From positions 16,941,204 through 17,005,203 of the forward strand of contig CAMZMU010000123.1 in NCBI GenBank assembly GCA_947311845.1: a DNA stretch of 64,000 nucleotides, written 5' to 3'. The notes beneath the pieces were generated by a model. That model was not told the DNA's origin and did not search any database. It saw only the letters and a list, made by a program, of their open reading frames with translations. The stretch is from Poa pratensis. Lineage: Eukaryota; Streptophyta; Magnoliopsida; Poales; Poaceae. Shown here in pieces: positions 33,221 to 45,619 of this stretch; within the stretch, counting starts at the first letter, position 1, and each line of letters starts with the position of its first letter. Position numbers and translations under genes: made by a program.

Positions 33221-36200
33221 CTTGCCCATCCTCTTTCATTGTTGCATGCAGGGCATGAGACAAATAATGGGCACCGTGGTCAGCCGCATCCGTACAAACG
33301 ACGGTGTAAACGAGATCAAAACGAGGGGAATTCGTGGTTAGAGCCGCTGCGTCTCAGCGTCTGCATGGTGGTTATTTCCTTGTTGGTAAGTTCTTGGCCG
33401 ATGAAGTTTAGCGAGATCAAACTGCAGAGGAGGCCAAAAGTCCATGGGGCCCCAGCCACAGAGCCGCTGCCCGCCACCCACCAGTGTTGGGTAGGCCGGC
33501 AGCTGGGAAGCTCCGGGTCCAGGCCCACGTATCGCTGATCCTTCCATCTTCCTGGCGAGGCCGGGGGGTCCCCATGGGCTCTCGCTCGAGCTAGCTCGGC
33601 CACACGTTCTCCTCCCAACTCAAACAGGGCGCCGTCGCTGCTCGGCTTGACCTCCGGCAGGCGCCGCTGTCAATTCCGGTGCATCTGACAGCGGTGCCGG
33701 CGATCGAGCCGAGCTGCATTGGCGCTACACGAGCGTCGCCGTCGGCTTGTGATGTTACGCTGTGCGATGTGGTGTTACATTACTGTGCAGCTGTAGCGTG
33801 GGGCGCCATGACAGTGGCCGGAGAGGCATGGTGGAGGAGTGGCCGGCCGGCCGCGGCTGCGAGTGCGAGGTCTCCACCAAAATGAACTTCCAGCGAGCGA
33901 TAGCGAGCGTGGCGACGGTGGCCGGTGTCGCGGAGCGCGGCCCTGTCGTCCTGCCCGGGAGGAACCCATCGACGTTGGAACTGCTCTGCTTTGCTCCGCT
34001 GTACAAGCAGCGATCAGGACATTGATTGGCGGCATAGTAACATACGTTGGAACTGCTCTGCTTTGCTCCGCTGTACGAGCAGCGATCGGGACATGGATTG
34101 TATTGGCGGCATAGGGGTAACAGAGGATCCCACTGATGGCGCACGCCGTGCCAAGACCGGATCATGTGTCCATGTCAGCGCAATCGGGCTTGTCTACTGT
34201 GCGATCTACGATGCACGCCGGGGCTGCTTGGCCGGACTCGAGTGAGCCGATGCCCGATGGTCCCGTGGATGGATCGGATCATCGGAAGCTGCCACAAGGA
34301 GGGAGGCGCCTGCTGCTGCTTGGGCGCAGTTAAACCTGCCGGCCCCGGCTCGGGTGGAAGCTGACAGGAGGAAACGGACATATGGCGGCATGGCACCGCG
34401 TGACATGTCATCGCCGGCGAGAGGAGCGAGCGATGCCGCCGAGATGCCTACAGATCGAGGGACACCCTCGACAAAGCTCACCCCCATGCATGATCCCTTT
34501 CTTTTAGCAAACATGACACTTTTCAGTTCTCTGTTCTGGTTCGTACGCACAGAAACACCCAAGTGGCAATGCGGATGCTTTTGCTTATCCTCTTGCTCCG
34601 CGATCTATATATTCTCTCTTCTTTCGCGATCGATCTTCGCGGCCATGATGGACGCCGTCACGGGCAGCCCATCTTCCCTGTCGATGCAGCCATGCAGGCA
34701 CACACCATCATGATAGCAGCCACGGTTCTTCCCTTTCTCCGATCGGTCCATGGCGTAGCTGCTCAACGTCTTCCCTTTGTCCCTCCCGATCCAGGTCTCG
34801 CTCGTGTATGGAATCTCAGGACCGGCGCAGGGCTATCCAGTGCATCCGACGAAAAGTTTCGCTTGTCAGATCGATCCACTAGTTTCGGGACAACTATTCG
34901 TGCGCATGTTTAACTTGTTATAAGCATGCATCTTAAAACTCTTTAAGTAATAAAGATTCTTTTATTGAAAAAATGCATGCATCATCATCATCATCATTTT
35001 TACTGTTGCTGATTAACGGCTGATCAACTGATTCGACTGAGATGCCGGTGAGACTTTTTCATTAAAGGGCATTTTATTACTTAAAGAGTTTAAACATTAT
35101 GGAGCAAAAAAACCTTCCCAACATTTCACTCTGATTAACGGTTGATCAAGCACAATTTCGCCCATGATACATTGCATACGAGGTAATTAAATGGCCATTG
35201 GTAAACCGTACGTGTCGTGAAGACATGTTAAACTGGGCCACATTTAGGAACTAAAATGCAGAGCAATCGTAACAAGATGTGTTAGTGGATGCTAAAATAA
35301 AATAAATCACCCTTATGGGACTGGTCGCTATTGTGACTCATTAAAGTTTTATGGCAAGAGGTTTTTTCAGCGGCAACATTGGGACCAAGTTTTCTTATTT
35401 TATGCTACTTGTACTCATGTCATCTTTGTATCCGTATTTTTAACAATACAATGTAGACGACGTACAATGTAAAAAAACATTGTGGCACGGAGCATAGCAT
35501 GCATGCATATGCCGCGGGCTGGCGCGATGTTACTGCTGGACTTTTTCGTACACGGGCAAAAGCACAACCCAGACATCTTCCGAACTGAGGGCTTCTTGTC
35601 ACCCCATGGGTCCCGGATCTCTCCAAAAGTTAGTTAAAGATAGGTAATTTTTCTCTGTCCATTATATTCGAGCATCAGCTAGCATTGATCCGATGCACTG
35701 AACTGGGGCTCAACGGTCAATGTTCTGTTGGTAAGAGAATATTTCGCATCCTCCCATTATTCATGAGAATAATTGGATATTTTGACCAGGCTATCAGAAA
35801 CTTAAACTGTCAAAAGAATAAAGCAACACTAAGCACAAGTTCAATGAAGCCCGCACCCTGCTTGGCGTCGAATAAATTGTTGATTTTATTGGGGGAAAAT
35901 GTTCACCACCCCTATCGCGGACAACAAATTCCTCAAGATCCCACGACCGTGTCATCTCTCCTTGCATTCTACACCTCCCCAAAATAACAGTTAAATTGGT
36001 CTCGCCTATCCTACCATTCTTATGCTCCGTTTTATCTCGCTACGTCGTCTTGCATCTTTACTAAGTCCTTCGATTCCTCATCGTTACCTTTCAATTCAGA
36101 GTTACAACTAGGCCATTACAATCCTTTCTGCCACCATGTTGCGCTTATGTTGGTGTCACCGCCTTACCGTTTTCTTGTTGCACCGTCGAGGTGGAGCAGA

Positions 36201-37627
36201 CTAGGGAGGGAGGATACATGTGAGTGGAGATGTAAGGGGAGAAAGCTAAGTGTTGGTTAGGGGAGGAGCTGGTCGAGGGAGGCGCTGGACTGGTCGAGGG
36301 AGAAGGGGGCCGCTAGCAAGGTAGAGGAAGGGAGACAATAGACACGTGAAGTGATACAGAAGTAGTTGGACAATTGCACAAGTAAAATAAATTTTAGAGA
36401 GACATGCAAGAACGGTTGGAACACATAGAGAGCGAAATTGTCTGTTATCCTGGCCTATGGGGCCTATTTATAAGGCTGAGTTGGCAGCACACGTGGAGGA
36501 GCTGGAGAGTTGGACATGAGGCCCACATGATCTTTCTTTTTGGTAAGAATCTGGTGAACTGGCGCATCACCGGGCGACCTGAGGCCTCCACCTCTGTTGA
36601 CCGTGCATGGACGACATTGTCCCTCTCCCGGAGCAGCCTCGGGCCTCCACCGCCACCACATGCCCCCGACAGATTTCTCTCTCCCTACTACCGTACGCCT
36701 CGGGAGGGGGGGGGGGGACGCGACACTTCAGCTTGGTGTGCACAGGGCGGTAGGAGGAATGTATGGGAAGTAGGGGAGAGGCGACAAAAGCCTAGCTGGC
36801 GGCGAAGGCTCGGCCGGCGCGCGGTGGGAGGGAGGTGAGGGGACCGCTGGCGGAGAGAGGAGTAGGAAGAAGAGCGGGTTGAAAGAGGATGAGGTGGTGA
36901 CAAGTAGGCCCCACATCCACCTCAGTTCATGTGCATCCAACTCAACCCGAGAAAATGGGACCCTACCGGTCAGGAAAGTAGACAAAAATGATTTAAACGA
37001 GAATCAACTTTATTTACTACTTCTCGTCTTAGAATTGGTATTTTTTTCAGAAAAAATCCAAATGTAGTTATTAACTTGTTAACCTAACACTAAATGTGGC
37101 TGTTTTCTAATTTATTCGACATGCAGATAAACATATTCCCAATTACACGGCTCTTAACAAACAAAAGTTTTGCCCGTCAGATCGATCTAATAGCTTTGGG
37201 ATACCCATTCGTCCATGTCAATGTTAAGGTGGTAAGCATGCATGTGTCCTCATCATTTGCTGTTAAGCACCGTTTTGAACCAGATGCCAGTGAGATTTTG
37301 ATCCGTTTGATCCGAAGTGATTAAAACGATTGGGGAATTGTCCATAGTTGTATTACGAGCCATTATAACAGTATCAGTTTGTGAGTTCTTAAGTCATGCT
37401 GGACTCATAGTTACGTAGGTAACCATGGGTGTGCAAATCGTAGCATGCGTGCAGGGCCGCTCCACATGAAATTCACACCTAGTGCGCATTAAACTTAATA
37501 TAATTTGTACTAAAATTTTGTACTTATTTTACGCATGCACCATTTTGACGAGTATAATGTTTTATTTCTTATTTGGCATAATTACTAAACGTTGATTGTA
37601 ACATTCTTTCTATATAGTCATAAATTA
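33221..37627. other. Unrecognised low-copy DNA with short duplications
   Basis: GC-rich at 33300-34800, with several open frames on both strands but no recognisable protein. A 72-bp tandem duplication begins GTTGGAACTGCTCTGCTTTG at 33974 and 34046. 34860-35070 and 37160-37320 are diverged copies of each other (TCAGATCGATC...ATTCGTGC/CCATGT). An ATC microsatellite lies at about 34980-34997 and a 12-base G run at 36706-36717. Confidence 0.4.
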
Positions 37628-37973
37628 TATGGTTAAAAACTACATTTCATTGTGCTAGATTTAAATTACGGCAACTTCATAAACTATATATTATATTGAT
37701 GGTAGAGATATCGATGGATATGTTCTAAAAACAACTTAGAAGGCTATTTAGTGTTAGATTATCTAAGCATGTTTATAGCTAGAAACTTCCGGAGTATAAT
37801 TATGGTTAAAAACTACATTTCATTGTGCTAGATTTAAATTACTATAACTTCATAAACTATATAGTATATTTATGGTAGAGATATCAATGGGTATGTTATA
37901 AAAATAGCTTACAAGGGTGTTTAGTGTTTGATTAGCTAAGCATGTTTATAGCTAGAAACTTCCAGAGTATAAT
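37628..37973. repeat. 173-bp tandem duplication
   Basis: Two adjacent copies start TATGGTTAAAAACTACATTT at 37628 and 37801. They share the end GCTAGAAACTTCC(G/A)GAGTATAAT and differ at scattered bases, so the duplication is not recent. AT-rich and non-coding. Confidence 0.9.
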
Positions 37974-39898
37974 TGATCTTTGGCATGATTCTTGATATGT
38001 CCAAAACATATAATTTTTTATTGATGTATGTATTTATTATTATATCATTACTACATACTTTATATTTGATTTCACACCATTTTATAATATTTTCATTGGA
38101 GAAACCTTTTAACCCCGTGCTAAGTTCTATTTGTTGTTTTTCTGCCTGGTTTTGCATCACAATATCGCGAGAAAAATCAGGCGAAAATAAAACGGAACAT
38201 AACTTTTTGAGGCGGACACGGAAAAACAACGTTTTGTGAGAGGGGAGCTACCACGTGGCAGCGCATCCACCCGACTCACCATGTGGGGGGGGGGGGGGGG
38301 GAGCGCGCCACGTGGGTGCACGGGCCCCACGCCACCGCCTCTCGACGCCCTTTGCCAATATAAAATATATAGTGTCTCTAAAGCTAAGACACAGGAAGGA
38401 GAAATTTCGTGGAAATAAGACACAGAGCCGCCGTCATACGAAACCTAGTTCAGGGTCCTATCCTAGCAGCGGATCTACGCCCGAGTGTGTAGTTTCAATG
38501 GCGGCCACACATATCCAGGGCGTGTGAGGTTTGTGCACCGGGTTTGGTAGGTCTTTGTGGGCGGGCATCAGCTCGTGCACGACCTCAAGATATCGCTTGG
38601 TGTGTTGTGTGACGTCGTGTTTTATATGTTTTCGGTCAGTCATTTTTATAAACCGGCCAATTCTATTTCTTGGCATATCTTTTGACTTGTTTCATAGGAA
38701 AAGAACTTTGAGCAATGTTTCAGCGAGAAGCTGATACATGTCGCGCGACCATTGCCAGGTTCACAACTAATTCTAGCTATAAAGGTTTCAGTTTATGTTT
38801 TTTAAGGGTGGATTGTAAGAATGACTTCAGCTCACAGGCTAAAATACGAATCACAACTGAAAGATAAACGTGTGCAATATGCTTTGGAACAATCCGCTTG
38901 CTATAATAGGCTCTTAGTCATGTCGGCTCGATAGTTATGAATGTTTCAATTTTCGCGTGTTGCTTCCCGTCTGTCTACTACAACAAGTCTTATTACGACA
39001 AGTTTTACCCGGCTCTTGTGAGGGAGGGTGACTACATCGAACCGCCTTCGACTCGTTTCAGTGTTTGTAATTGTCGTTAGGTGATCCGAAAATCTATTTG
39101 CAATTCTTTTTACTTTTGCAATTCTTTGTTCCATTGTTGATAATAATCAATATAAGGAACTTAGCACTAAAAAAATCTCTTCCATACGAAACAGCTACCA
39201 GTGCCTGACTTTATGCAAGACATGTGGCATTCGGCCCAAATTCTACCATGTTTTGTGGATGTCGTGCAGACTATGGATTGAGGTTGAGAATACAGCGAGC
39301 ATGGTCAGCATGAGAGAGCAACACTCGAGAAAGAAGATGGAAAAGGGTTTGGGAGAGCACAAGGACCCCAACTAGCCACTCAACGCGACAGCAACCTAGA
39401 GGGCCCTGCTTGTCGCCGGATATGCTCCACCAGTCCACATCAAATCCCACATTAGCGCATCCCTTCACCGAACGTGGTCCCACCGTATTTCCTTTCACGA
39501 TTATCACGAAATTCTTCAGCGGAATAGGCTAATCGGAAAATTAGGAAGCGATCAAGTATTTGGAGACGAACACATACCCTCATCATCGTCATCAATCTTA
39601 CAAGGAATGGAGTCGGATTGTATCACTGCTGATGATTAGTACAAATGGAAACCCTAATGGCTTCCTGGTGCCGTCTCCACGCGTGCAAATTAAGTCGCTC
39701 GGAAACTAATTGGCCGCACACAAACTGTAGCCGGCAGGTCGTATCAAATCAGTGACCCCTGATTGAAAGCTCCGCCTCGCCCATGCGTTCGTGTGTGTGG
39801 CCTTAACTTGATCAAGCACTCGGGCTGGCCCATCATAGCTGTTCACTGTCAGCATAACGATTTTTGGCGCCGTGTGTACGTGATGTAAACTCCTACTG
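37974..39898. other. Unrecognised intergenic DNA with a 17-base G run
   Basis: G run at 38285-38301 next to CCACGTGG motifs at 38251 and 38309. No supported gene; the open frames at 38255-38527 and 38531-38734 have no known motifs. Confidence 0.4.
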
Positions 39899-39910
39899 CA
39901 AACACTCTAC

Positions 39911-41081
39911 TCCTCGAAATAGCTTGCCCCCGCTATATTAATATAACAACCACCGTACAACCGTTGAGAACGCTGGGCAGCAGCACAACACGCCCAAACA
40001 AAAAAGAAAAAAGAGAGAAACAAATGCCGACAATGGCGGATCGACAAAACGAAGAAGTTCCACAACCGCTGCGCACCCACGTCCCACCATGCTCCTAGAG
40101 CTCCGAAGCGGCGCGTACCAAACAACCCCTTCAAGAAGGAAAGCGACGACTACGACGATGCTGCCCGGATGGACCTAGGGTTTCCCCCGATACGCAGAGG
40201 GAAGAGAGGAGGGAAACTACCGACGCCCTTCAAGAAGGACAGACGGCACCCGCAGGCGCCACCGCGTCGGTGTTGGACGAGCCAACAGGGAATTCTCCCG
40301 ACCCCATCCTTCATCCCGGACGCTCCGGAGCTCTCCACCAAAACCGTCCACCAATCAGCGCCCACAGTCATGAAACCATCACCGCTGTCTCACCAAGGAA
40401 CAAGGATGTGAGACCTGCACGATGAAGCGAGAAGCCCGGCAAGGGACTAGGGACGTAGCACCACGGGCACGCGGGAGGGACCGACCTCCACCGCCCGAGG
40501 GCAGTAACCGACCGGACGCAATAGCAGGAGCAAACCAGGCCCGCACGCCGGCAGGCCCGGCCGGGCCCTGAGGAGCCCGTAAAGCTCCCGCCGTCGTGCT
40601 GCAGCAGGCGTGCCGCCGGCGCCGCCACCTCCTGTCCGAGCCAAGTTTCCTCTTCCATCTGCCGAGAACGGCGACGCCGCGTCGGAGCCGGCCCGCCCAA
40701 ACCTAGATGGGGCCCTTAGGGCCCAAATCTGGGTCGGGAGGGCGCCGTCGGCCACCACTACGCCACGAAGACGCCCGCCGCCAAGGGGCCGCGCCACCAC
40801 CTCCCTGCCCTCCGGCGAACCGCGCCCGGCCGCCGGACCATAGCCCGCCCAGGAGCACCGCCGCTAGCCACCCGCCCCGAGACAGGCCACCTGCGCGCGG
40901 GTGGAGACAGGTCCGCCGCCGCCGGCACCACCCGGGCAACACCCGGTGGCACCCGTTGGCGGCGGCGGGAGGGGAGGAGGGGGACGGAAGAGACGGGAGA
41001 GGAGGGGGCGTGCCGTCCCGGTCGCCCGCTCGGGGAGGCGACGGGGACGAGGAAGAAGTTTCTGGTCTGATGAGTGTGTCC
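39911..41081 (-). mobile_element. LINE-like retroposon with 12-bp target duplication
   Basis: CAAACACTCTAC flanks the insert at 39899-39910 and 41082-41093. On the minus strand, the 3' end reads GGTTGTTATATTAATATAGC and GGGGGCAAGCTATTTCGAGG, which resembles grass LINE tails. The 1.17-kb body is GC-rich and codes for no RT. It is probably a non-autonomous or internally deleted LINE derivative like 45620-46704. No poly(A) remains. Confidence 0.55.
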
Positions 41082-41093
41082 CAAACACTCTAC

Positions 41094-41188
41094 AGCTACC
41101 AACATGTAGATGTATCTAGTCATGTAAAATGTATAGATACATTTTTGGCAAATGTAAGTTATCTATATTTTGGAATCGGAGGGAGCAA
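41094..41188. mobile_element. Possible Stowaway-like MITE end
   Basis: TATTTTGGAATCGGAGGGAG at about 41169-41188 is the inverse of the Stowaway terminus CTCCCTCCG...CCAAAATA. The opposite end is not found, perhaps lost with the neighbouring LINE-like insertion. The sequence lies downstream of the PIN1 stop codon. Confidence 0.4.
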
Positions 41189-41637
41189 CATGTAAACAGA
41201 GTGTGAATCGGCAGAAACAAATCAAGAAAAGGAGACATGCATGATCCTAACAGACAAACACTGAGATGAATCCCATCCCTGCCATGGAAGCACCATTGAT
41301 CTCAGATTCTCAGGTCAGCAAATCATGAGATGACTTATATCAGAACATTTTACAGGGGGTCAGCGCAGCCAACAAAAAACTCGTTCTCCCCCAACTCCCC
41401 AATCTTTGGTGTACTTGTCCTTGCTTGCTTCGGTGCCATTTTGAGTCTTGACTCGCCATTGTCGTCCTCCTACCTAGCTACCACCATCTTGTTTGTTGCT
41501 CTAGAGACCGAGGGGGAAGGAAAAAAATGAAGAGCCCTATATGTTGCAAGCATGCAGTGCCAGTAGCTCTAGGATCTCCCCCTCTACTGCTCCTGAACTT
41601 GCGACCGATCTTTACACATGCCACTGGCTCAAGCCGA
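41189..41637 (-). other. PIN1 3' flank
   Basis: Downstream of the PIN1 stop on the minus strand, so it should contain the 3' UTR and poly(A) site. No separate gene is seen. Confidence 0.5.
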
Positions 41638-44136
41638 TCACAGCCCGAGCAGGATGTAGTAGACGAGCGTGATCGGCAACGCGATGAGCATGCCAAATAT
41701 GACCCTGCAATCCAAACGGAAACGGTGAGCCAGACGCTAAATTCGGGAGAATCCTTGCCGGATCGGAACAGCTCCTGCTGCTGTCTCCTTGTCCGTGTCG
41801 GCGCTTCTACGCGTTAGTTCCTGATCAGGCATGGTAGTGGTACTTACGCTGTGCTGAGAATGTCAGGGTGGACGCTGTACTCCTTGGCGAAGACGAAGGG
41901 GACAATGCCCTGCGGCAGCGCTGCCTGCGAAACAAGGAAGAAGACACAGTCCGGCCCAGCCGGAGCCGGAGGGGAAAAGGTTAGGAGTCGACAGGGGAAG
42001 AAAAGGTTAAGCTTTCGCGCGTAAAAGCAGGGCACGAGGGGGTTTGCGAAAAGAAGGGACACGAGCACGCGAAGACGTTTTTTTTTCTTTCGCTGTTTGC
42101 TTTTTTACCCCTCGTCAAGTAAGTACCTGGACGATGGCGACGTGCAGGAGCGTGCCGCGGAGGCCCACGGCGAAGGAGGCGGCGGTCATGACGGCCGGGC
42201 CGGCCAGGAACCGCACGGCCATGGCGTACGTCGCCACCTTGTTCCCGCACGCGATGATCCGCGGCTGCAGCGCCATGAACAGACCTGCACGACGCAAGCA
42301 CATCGAAGAATCAGTTATTACTGTTGGATAGGACTCCAGGAATAGCAGGGCAAGCAGGCATGGAAAGAAGAAGCGAAGCATGCTAGTGATACCGACCGAG
42401 ACTGAACATGGCCATTCCGAGCCCTGCATCCGACAGGATGGAGATGGACTGCAGGACGATTGCCGGCATCGTGAAGTTCCACCTGCAGCAATCAGACAAA
42501 TCCACGATAGACTCATTAAGTTAAATAAATCCATGATCGTTGCGCGTTGAATTCCGGCCGTGCATAATCTGTTTAGTAAGTAATTGAGCTCTAAGTAATT
42601 CGTTTCTAGCTAGCTAGTGTACGGACCTGAAGCAGACGAGCGACCAGATGAGGCCGATGAGGCTGGAGTAGGTGTTTGGGTTGCGGATGAGCTTGCGCCA
42701 CACCATGATCAGGATGAGCCGCGTCATGACGCTCGTCGGCGGCATCGCCGTCGGCCCCGCGCCCATCGCATTGCCGGGGTCCGCCGTCATGGCTTTCTCG
42801 TCGCCGGCCTCGGCGTCCCTGTCCAACGCGGCGCCCCGGTTCCCGAAGCTGAAGTCGTCTCGCTCCACGTAGTCCTCCCTGTCCTTCGCTCCTCCGTCCA
42901 CTGCGAGAATAAACAAACAAACGCGTCAATTATCAGTCCACGGAATTAGCGCTAGCTCCCCAAATCAGGCAGTGTGCCTGCCGGTGCGTGGTGTGAAAGA
43001 TTGCTACATACTTTTGCGGGGAGACTTGTTGCCGCGGCGTCGTTGTAGTCTGGCGCGCCGCCGGCGAAGACGTCTGAGACGGGGGAAGCGCTGGAGCTCC
43101 AGACGAACATGTGGAGGTCCTCGCCCTTGGCCTGCCCGTTGGTGGCCGCCGCCTGCTTCCTGGGCCCTTTCGGCGCGGCGGCCACCGCGGGGTTGGGTGT
43201 GGGGTACGCTCCGGCGGGCGCGGGGATCTGATGCTGGTGCTTGGGCTTGGGCGCGTCGTCCTCGCCGTAGTTGGAGGGGCGCGGCGTGGCGCCGGTGCGG
43301 ACGCCGAACGCGTCGGCGGCGCCGAAGTTGGAGCTCCGACCGACCATGGAGTAGAAGTCGGTGTGGTTGAAGCTGGAGCCCCTGGGCGTGGGGTTCCTGG
43401 ACGACTGCAGGGAGTAGATCTCGGCGTTGGTGAGGTTGGACGGGCGCGGCGTGGTGCTGGAGAACCCCATGGACCGCCGCGAGTAGATGTCGGACCGGGA
43501 CGCGCTGGAGCGGCGCACAGTGACGTGTATCTTGCCGTCGTCCTTGACCTCGGCCTCGGTCTCGATGGCGTTGCTCCGTCCGTCGAGCGACATGACGTCC
43601 GGGTCCACGACGATGGACGCGATGGCGCCGGCGGTGTCGGGGAACTGCTCGGTGATGAGCATGCGTGCGCCGCGGTACTCGAACATGAAGAGCATGAGGG
43701 TATACCAGATGATGCACTGGAGGACCACGATCTGCACCATGAGGGAGCCCGAGAAGTCGCCGTACATGCCCTTGAGGAGCGGGATGCCCATGACGAGCGT
43801 GTTGGGGAGCGTGGAGAGGGAGAAGAGCGTGATGGTCCACTCGAGGGAGCCGTGGGCGGAGAGGTGGCTCCAGGCGGTGAGCATGGCGAGCATCATGAGC
43901 TTCTGCAGCGTGTCGGCGGCGATGAAGCGCAGGTTCATGGTGTAGGGGTTGTTGGTGGAGATGAAGTGGAAGGAGAGGAGCGGGACGGCGAAGAGGGCGA
44001 CGAAGCGGTTGATCCCGGAGCACTGGTCGGGGGTGAAGATGTGCCACCACTTGACGCTGCCGTAGGCCAGGATCATGGCGACGTAGAGCGGCACCACCGC
44101 CGTCATCACGTGGTAGAAGTCCGTGGGCGTAATCAT
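41638..44136 (-). CDS. PIN1: PIN1-type auxin efflux carrier, six exons, one-base deletion in exon 1
   Basis: Minus-strand exons are 44136-43012, 42900-42627, 42482-42397, 42284-42127, 41924-41848 and 41704-41638, with GT/AG introns. The protein begins [20 protein letters not shown] and has about five N-terminal membrane helices. A long hydrophilic loop holds the phosphosites T-P-R-P-S-N, T-P-R-G-S-S and T-P-R-P-S-N and the [14 protein letters not shown] block. The C-terminal helices end [11 protein letters not shown]. It exports auxin across the plasma membrane with polar placement. Exon lengths sum to a 595-residue protein if one base is restored near 43028-43036; as written, the frame is lost just before K-S-P-R-K. 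It resembles rice PIN1b/REH1 throughout. The deletion may be a sequencing error. Confidence 0.93.
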
Positions 44137-45605
44137 CTTCGCCTTCCGACGGGACGGCCTGTGTTCGACCCCCTCTCTGTTTTCTTCTTGCTTGCCAATC
44201 AGTATTCACTCTCTCGACAGCAGTCTCAGCAGCCTTGGGTCTCAAGGCCGTGAGCACTCTGAATCTTTACAGCCGAGCTGAGGAGGCAGCGAGGAGCATG
44301 GAGCATGGAGCATTTGGCTGGTGGGCGGTGTGTGTGTGTGTGTGTGTGTGTGTGTGGTGTAATGGGGGTGTGTTTTATTTAGGCGAGATGGCAGCGCGGC
44401 CCAAGCTTTGTTTGGACCATCCCTTGCTTTTATCCGACGCCGCGCTGTGGTGGCTTGTTGCATCCGAGACTGCGAGTTGGTGTGGTGAGGCAGAGCAGCC
44501 AATGGTAGCGGGGAGGAGGTGATGTGAGCAGATGCAGTGCATGCGCCGAGCGATTGTTTTATGCCGTATGTATGGATACAGGTACATAGAATGAAGGAGC
44601 ATGCCGTACATACGCCAAGGATACAGGCTATGGTCGGCTGATTGAGGTGTGTATCCATACGGTGGCGGTGTACCGTTCGATTTATGGACAGTATCCGTAC
44701 GTACTTTGTTCGATCTACGGACAGTATGCCCGTACTTGGTGCTGCAGCTGCAGTCCCCATAGAGTGTAAACACCCAATTCGATTCCAAACCATTTTAAAA
44801 TTTCCATACCTGAGTTGAAGGGATCCGACGATTTCCCGGACCGTATGGGGGACGGCAGTGACAAACGTGTCTGCCCCCTGTCCCTCGCTTTCCGCCAAGA
44901 AATCTTGAGCCATTGATCGGTAATAACGGAATCTGAAAAGGGACGCCCGAAATTGCCAGAAATGAGGTGAAACTAGATCGAGAAAGAATCTGCTAGGCTG
45001 CCTAGGCTAGCGGTGAATATTCCTGATACGGCATCTCCCTCCCGCGGATATCTTTCGCCCCTGTCAGCTTCTCTGCATTGATATGGGCATATGGCAGCAT
45101 GGCTCGACAAGTCGAGGAGTGATCGAGTGGCATTGTGGCAAGTCACCCCGTCAAGGATGAATAGTACCGGTAAAATAGCCGTGACCCAAAAAATGGCTGC
45201 GTTTTGGTACGATGCCCATAATTCTAGCTTATCCATAAGATCCTGCCGATTGATACGCGATTGTTTAAACTTGGAATGTTTCGTATGCGAACAAACCGCA
45301 AACACAGTCTGGAAAAAAAAAATATTCACGGGCGACCAAACTGTACTGACACGGGAGGGGGAAAACAGAGGTCCATCCAGAGCGACAAAATTCGCCACAA
45401 ACTACTCCGTTTTCTCGTCGGAATCCGCGCTTCGAACAGCGAGCAGGACCATATTTTAACTGCGCTAGCTAGCAGATCGTGAAAGCGGGGAACATCAAGA
45501 TGGGGGAGTAGTTCCCGACTAGAAAAGTAACGAAGGAAAGGTTTCTGGCCACGCACTTGCGTATCAGCTGGCTTGGCAGCAGTCTGCATATTCCCACTGC
45601 CAACC
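44137..45605. other. PIN1 upstream region
   Basis: Contains the 5' UTR and promoter of the minus-strand PIN1 gene. A (GT)n run lies at about 44328-44356, and the minus strand has TAAATAAAAC near 44373-44385 as a weak TATA candidate. At 44670-44735, TTCGAT(T/C)TA(T/C)GGACAGTAT is repeated with a period of about 37 bp. No other gene is seen. Confidence 0.45.
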
Positions 45606-45619
45606 GTTCAGGTATCCTT

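Noticed and set aside
43004..44257. Very long open frames opposite and overlapping PIN1 exon 1 (417 codons minus, 380 codons plus)
   Set aside because: They are shadows of a GC-rich exon. The PIN1 frame has all family motifs, while these have none and are rich in His/Arg/Gly from third-position bias.
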